A DNA stretch of 7,011 nt from Candidatus Bathyarchaeota archaeon (GTDB lineage: Archaea > Thermoproteota > Bathyarchaeia > TCS64), in the NCBI GenBank assembly GCA_003662205.1, contig QMXQ01000080.1, positions 1 to 7,011 on the forward strand, read 5' to 3'. The position numbers and the translations under genes were made by a program. Below are positions 4,150 to 7,011 of the stretch, one piece after another. Position 1 is the first letter of the stretch. Each line of letters starts with the position of its first letter. The notes beneath the pieces were generated by a model. It was given only the letters and a program-made list of their open reading frames with translations. It was not told where the DNA came from and did no database searches.

Positions 4150-6651
4150 ATGTCGAAGTCATATTCGAAGAGAGTGCTGCCAATAATAATTATTACAATA
4201 CTAACCTTAACATTCGTTGTACCAACTATCTCTGTTAAAGCAATCACTACTCCTACTGTAAAGAAGAATGGGGTTGCTCTCACAGGTAACGATATTGTCC
4301 AAGTAGGTGACGTGCTCGAGATCTCGGGAGTGGCTCTTGACGTCACTTCTGGTGCTACTGTCAAAGTGTATTGGGACACGGTGCAAGAGTGGGGTGATGG
4401 TGCGGGACTATTGAATCAGACCACAGGAGATCCTGATGGGTCATACTCGGTTGAGATCACAGTACCTGATGCCGTAAACGGGACCCACTATATCTGGGTG
4501 AAAGATACTGAAACTGGTGAGACCGCGAGAAGTAATCCAATTTTCGTAGGGCCTACGGTTTCCATTGACCCCTTAAGAGGATTACCCGGCGACACGGTCA
4601 CCGTCACTGGAACTGGGTTCTCTGGATCAGAGACGATCTATGTTGCATTCGGAAATCATACTGACTACGAAAACGTAACGACCACTCCATCAGAGCTTGA
4701 GACGGATGCTTATGGGTCATTCACCTGCACTATTGATATTCCGGGGTGGGCAAGATCTGGAACAGGTTATGGGAAAATTTACAATATAACTGGGCTAGAC
4801 GATCAAGGCGTTGTTTATAATGCTACATTTGCGGTTGGTGCAAGCATCACACTTACACCAGAGGAAGGCCCCTCAGGTATTGTCGTGACCATAACTGGTA
4901 GAGGCTTTACCGCTAACGAAGAGCTGACAACACTAGGCCAAAACATCACTATAGGGGGTTGGCCCGTGAATATAGTTGATGACACAATCACAATAGATTC
5001 CAACGGCGAGTTCGAGGGCGAGTTCGTGGTGCCTTCTCTCTCTGTAGGCGATTACGAGATCAACGTCACAGATAACGTCTACTGGGCAAATGCAACCTTC
5101 ACGGTTAATGGTGAAACTGCCATCGAAGTGACACCTACCTATGGCGCGCCGGGGGCCACCATCACCGTCAAAGGATACAACTTCACGCAGATTGCTGATA
5201 CCGAGGTCGCCCTAGACCTCAATGGCACCGACCTCGGAACAGCTACGACTGCCGCCGACGGTACTTTCACCGCGACATTCACCGTTCCCGCTGTTGCTTT
5301 CGATGATTATGTGGTAAACGCGACAGATGATTATGGTCTGAACGCCACCGATGGTTTCAAGGTTGGAATCATCGCGGTAATCATCTCCCCCACCTCTGGA
5401 CCCACAGGCACAGAGGTAACTATAACTGGAACTGGATTCGAACCAGGCGATTATAATGCAACATTCGGGGACGAGATGGTCATCGAGGGAGGGACGGTCG
5501 GCACGGATGAAACGCTGTCCGACTCATTCTATGTGCCCACCGTCGATCCCGGCACATATAGCATTACTGTCGTAGATACAGCTGATAACGAGATTTCTGT
5601 CACCTTCGAGGTGACAGCAACGACCACGCTGAGCGTCTCACCAAGCGAGGCGCCTCTCACATACAATGTGACATTCACTGGCGAGAACTTTGCAGAAGAC
5701 GCTGGAGCAGCAATTACATGGTATGTTTTCAACTCCACTTGGAGTGAGGAGATTACAGGGAACGTCACATACGGCGGAGCCGCCGTGACAGTCACCGAAG
5801 ATGGCAACTTTACAGCATACTGGGTGCTACCCAACTACCTTATCCTAGGAAAGACATACACAATCAACGCAACTGACGCAGACGACCTATGGGCGGAGAC
5901 CACCATAACAATCGTTGAAGAGGAGACCGAGATCGCACCCAACGCGGCCTCCTATTCTCTGGGGGACACCATAACCTTCACCATCAAAGCAACCTTCGCG
6001 AAGGAGAATTCCTATCTAGAGATCAAGGATCCAAATGGAACTCTCTACTTCACGGCGACCTTCACTGCTGCTGAATGGACCAAAGTCGGCGACTGGCAGG
6101 TCGTGCAGATAAGATATCAGGTAGACGATAATACCTCCTATCCATTCATCATCCCAAGCGACGCGTCCACTGGCACATGGAGCTGGACACTATACGACGA
6201 GGACGACGAGGAGATCGCCTCAGGCACATTCGAGGTTCTCCCCACCACAGCCGAGCAGGTAGACCAGCGGCTCAGCGACCTGGAGACATCGGTCTCAACC
6301 CTCTCTGAGGACGTCTCCGGTCTATCAGAGGACATCTCAGACGTAAAGACCGATATCAGCGGTCTAAAAACGGATGTCGCTAGCGCCATAGAGGCAGCTA
6401 ACGCCGCCAAATCCGCAGCCGCCAGCGCGGCAGACGCCGTCAGCGATATCGCCGAGACCGCCAACAGCGCCAAGAGCGCGGCTGAGAACGCCGCGAGCGC
6501 GGCGTCCGAGGCCAAGAGTGCGGCCGAGGAGGCCAAGTCGGCGGCGAGCGGCCTGACGACGCTGGTTTACGGCGCCATCGGCGCCAGCCTGGTAGCAGCT
6601 CTCGCAGCCATCGTTTCCCTGATGCAGATAAGCCGCAGAATCGCGGGCTAA
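4150..6651 (+). CDS. S-layer-type surface glycoprotein with coiled-coil stalk and membrane anchor (SlaB-like layout)
   Basis: An 833-residue exported protein. A signal peptide covers residues 1-31 (basic SKSYSKR, then a hydrophobic run, likely cut after VKA). Residues 32-697 hold about seven beta-sandwich domains with rough borders 32-135, 136-229, 230-321, 322-406, 407-491, 492-592 and 593-697. Domains 2-5 show the IPT/TIG-like signature PxxGxxGxxVTITGxGF. This ectodomain has 21 N-X-S/T sequons, 20 of them ending in Thr. Residues 704-802 form a coiled coil with unbroken heptads, first with a Val/Leu/Ile core, then mainly Ala. A membrane segment (about 803-825) and the short tail QISRRIAG follow, so the C-terminus should be cytoplasmic. 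This order matches the stalk/anchor subunits of archaeal S-layers such as SlaB of Sulfolobales, though homology to SlaB itself is not shown. It may equally be the main S-layer protein of its lineage. ATG 4150 is supported by the signal peptide and GAGTGA nine bases upstream. Codon use is AT-rich early and GC-rich in the stalk. Confidence 0.9.
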   Translation: MSKSYSKRVLPIIIITILTLTFVVPTISVKAITTPTVKKNGVALTGNDIVQVGDVLEISGVALDVTSGATVKVYWDTVQEWGDGAGLLNQTTGDPDGSYSVEITVPDAVNGTHYIWVKDTETGETARSNPIFVGPTVSIDPLRGLPGDTVTVTGTGFSGSETIYVAFGNHTDYENVTTTPSELETDAYGSFTCTIDIPGWARSGTGYGKIYNITGLDDQGVVYNATFAVGASITLTPEEGPSGIVVTITGRGFTANEELTTLGQNITIGGWPVNIVDDTITIDSNGEFEGEFVVPSLSVGDYEINVTDNVYWANATFTVNGETAIEVTPTYGAPGATITVKGYNFTQIADTEVALDLNGTDLGTATTAADGTFTATFTVPAVAFDDYVVNATDDYGLNATDGFKVGIIAVIISPTSGPTGTEVTITGTGFEPGDYNATFGDEMVIEGGTVGTDETLSDSFYVPTVDPGTYSITVVDTADNEISVTFEVTATTTLSVSPSEAPLTYNVTFTGENFAEDAGAAITWYVFNSTWSEEITGNVTYGGAAVTVTEDGNFTAYWVLPNYLILGKTYTINATDADDLWAETTITIVEEETEIAPNAASYSLGDTITFTIKATFAKENSYLEIKDPNGTLYFTATFTAAEWTKVGDWQVVQIRYQVDDNTSYPFIIPSDASTGTWSWTLYDEDDEEIASGTFEVLPTTAEQVDQRLSDLETSVSTLSEDVSGLSEDISDVKTDISGLKTDVASAIEAANAAKSAAASAADAVSDIAETANSAKSAAENAASAASEAKSAAEEAKSAASGLTTLVYGAIGASLVAALAAIVSLMQISRRIAG

Positions 6652-6668
6652 AACTGCACAACCTCCCC

Positions 6669-6686
6669 TTTTTCTTTTATTCTTCT
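6669..6686 (+). terminator. T-rich terminator of the surface-glycoprotein gene
   Basis: A pyrimidine stretch with T5 (6669-6673) and T4 (6675-6678), followed by further T-rich sequence, begins 17 bases after the stop codon. Hairpin-independent T-runs of this kind are typical archaeal termination signals. The position directly after a probably strongly expressed gene fits. Confidence 0.65.
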
Positions 6687-6697
6687 CGAAATGGAGC

Positions 6698-6722
6698 GAG
6701 AGCTAGGCGCGTAGATGCTCTC
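6698..6722. repeat. Short inverted repeat in convergent spacer
   Basis: GAGAGC (6698-6703) and GCTCTC (6717-6722) form a perfect 6-base stem with a 13-base loop between two converging genes. It could help terminate the minus-strand amidohydrolase transcript, but no T-run follows on that strand. A chance match is quite possible. Confidence 0.25.
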
Positions 6723-6737
6723 AGAGGATGAGATTAA

Positions 6738-7011
6738 CTAGCCGGGGACGCCTATCTCCCAGCCTTTTCTGTCCATCTCTCGGAGGAAGGAGGCGAGGAG
6801 GTCCACGAGGGCGTCCCGCATCCGCCGCCCATTCTCCGCCGTCGCCCTCGTCGGGTCCCCGGTCACGCCGTGGGGCGTCAGCTCCTCGAACCTCCACTTC
6901 ACCTGCACGTGCACCGGCAGCTCCGGCACCACACCCCGGGCCCGGTCCATCTCCACCAGCTCGGGGGCGACCGCCAGCATCATCGAGGTCTCCCCCTCGC
7001 CGCCGTGCCCC
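6738..7011 (-). CDS. Creatininase-family amidohydrolase (C-terminal part, runs off right edge)
   Basis: The minus-strand frame is open from the window edge to the TAG at 6740-6738 and gives 90 C-terminal residues. It begins GHGGEGETSMMLAVAPELV, matching the HAGExETS signature of the creatininase/creatinine amidohydrolase family, followed by the family's usual late block GVTGDPTRATAENGRR, where GxxGdPxxAtxExG is expected. The C-terminal helix (ALVDLLASFLREM) completes the fold. The frame continues upstream of the two Met codons near 6983, and the signature lies before them, so those are internal. The metal-binding N-terminal motifs, including NGHGGN, would lie outside the window. Members hydrolyse small cyclic amides or related C-N bonds and include enzymes of cofactor pathways as well as creatininase. 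The substrate cannot be told. It is cytoplasmic, with no export signal in the visible part, and converges on the surface-glycoprotein gene. Confidence 0.88.
   Translation of the reverse strand, partial: GHGGEGETSMMLAVAPELVEMDRARGVVPELPVHVQVKWRFEELTPHGVTGDPTRATAENGRRMRDALVDLLASFLREMDRKGWEIGVPG

Noticed and set aside
6138..6536. 132-residue Ala/Ser-rich minus-strand frame
   Set aside because: It is the mirror of the alanine-rich heptad codons of the stalk, which read as Ala/Ser/Leu in the antisense frame.
6361..6560. Repetitive GC-rich DNA considered as a tandem repeat or CRISPR-like array
   Set aside because: The periodicity comes from the 7-residue protein repeat. The 21-base units are degenerate, and there are no constant repeats separated by unique spacers.

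Overview
The window looks archaeal and most likely comes from the TACK/Thermoproteota side. Two genes encode secreted proteins held by one C-terminal membrane segment. Both carry N-glycosylation sequons, the larger one many. Promoter-like elements are TATA-type rather than bacterial -35/-10, several genes start at GTG or TTG, and T-runs stand where terminators are expected. The lineage cannot be fixed from sequence alone. Most of the window is GC-rich (a hand count of 1201-1260 gives 43/60). The first half of the large surface gene and its leader are much AT-richer (4201-4260 gives 22/60).

Layout, left to right. (1) 1-375, minus: N-terminal part of a metallo-beta-lactamase-fold hydrolase, running off the left edge. 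(2) 376-455: short AT-rich divergent promoter region. (3) 456-2420, plus: 654-residue exported protein with a signal peptide, a beta-rich N-terminal half, about three Ig-like domains (two are clear repeats) and a C-terminal membrane anchor. (4) 2606-3178 and 3185-3805, plus: a translationally coupled pair of paralogous probable regulators, each with an N-terminal ribbon-helix-helix-like domain and a C-terminal domain that may be V4R-like. (5) 3806-4149: AT-rich, gene-poor leader with TATA-like elements and a long imperfect hairpin just before the next gene. (6) 4150-6651, plus: 833-residue glycoprotein with a signal peptide, about seven beta-sandwich domains (several IPT/TIG-like), 21 N-glycosylation sequons, an unbroken coiled-coil stalk of about 14 heptads, a membrane segment and a short basic tail. 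This is the layout of an S-layer stalk or anchor protein. (7) 6652-6737: convergent spacer with a T-rich terminator. (8) 6738-7011, minus: C-terminal part of a creatininase-family amidohydrolase, running off the right edge.

The central block (456-6651) is a cell-surface module: two membrane-anchored exoproteins around a pair of DNA-binding-type regulators, all on one strand. The regulators may control one or both surface genes, but only proximity supports this. The flanking hydrolase and amidohydrolase genes lie on the opposite strand and look like unrelated metabolic genes. The most notable items are the stalk whose heptad core switches from Val/Leu/Ile to alanine, the structured leader ahead of it, and the duplicated regulator pair.
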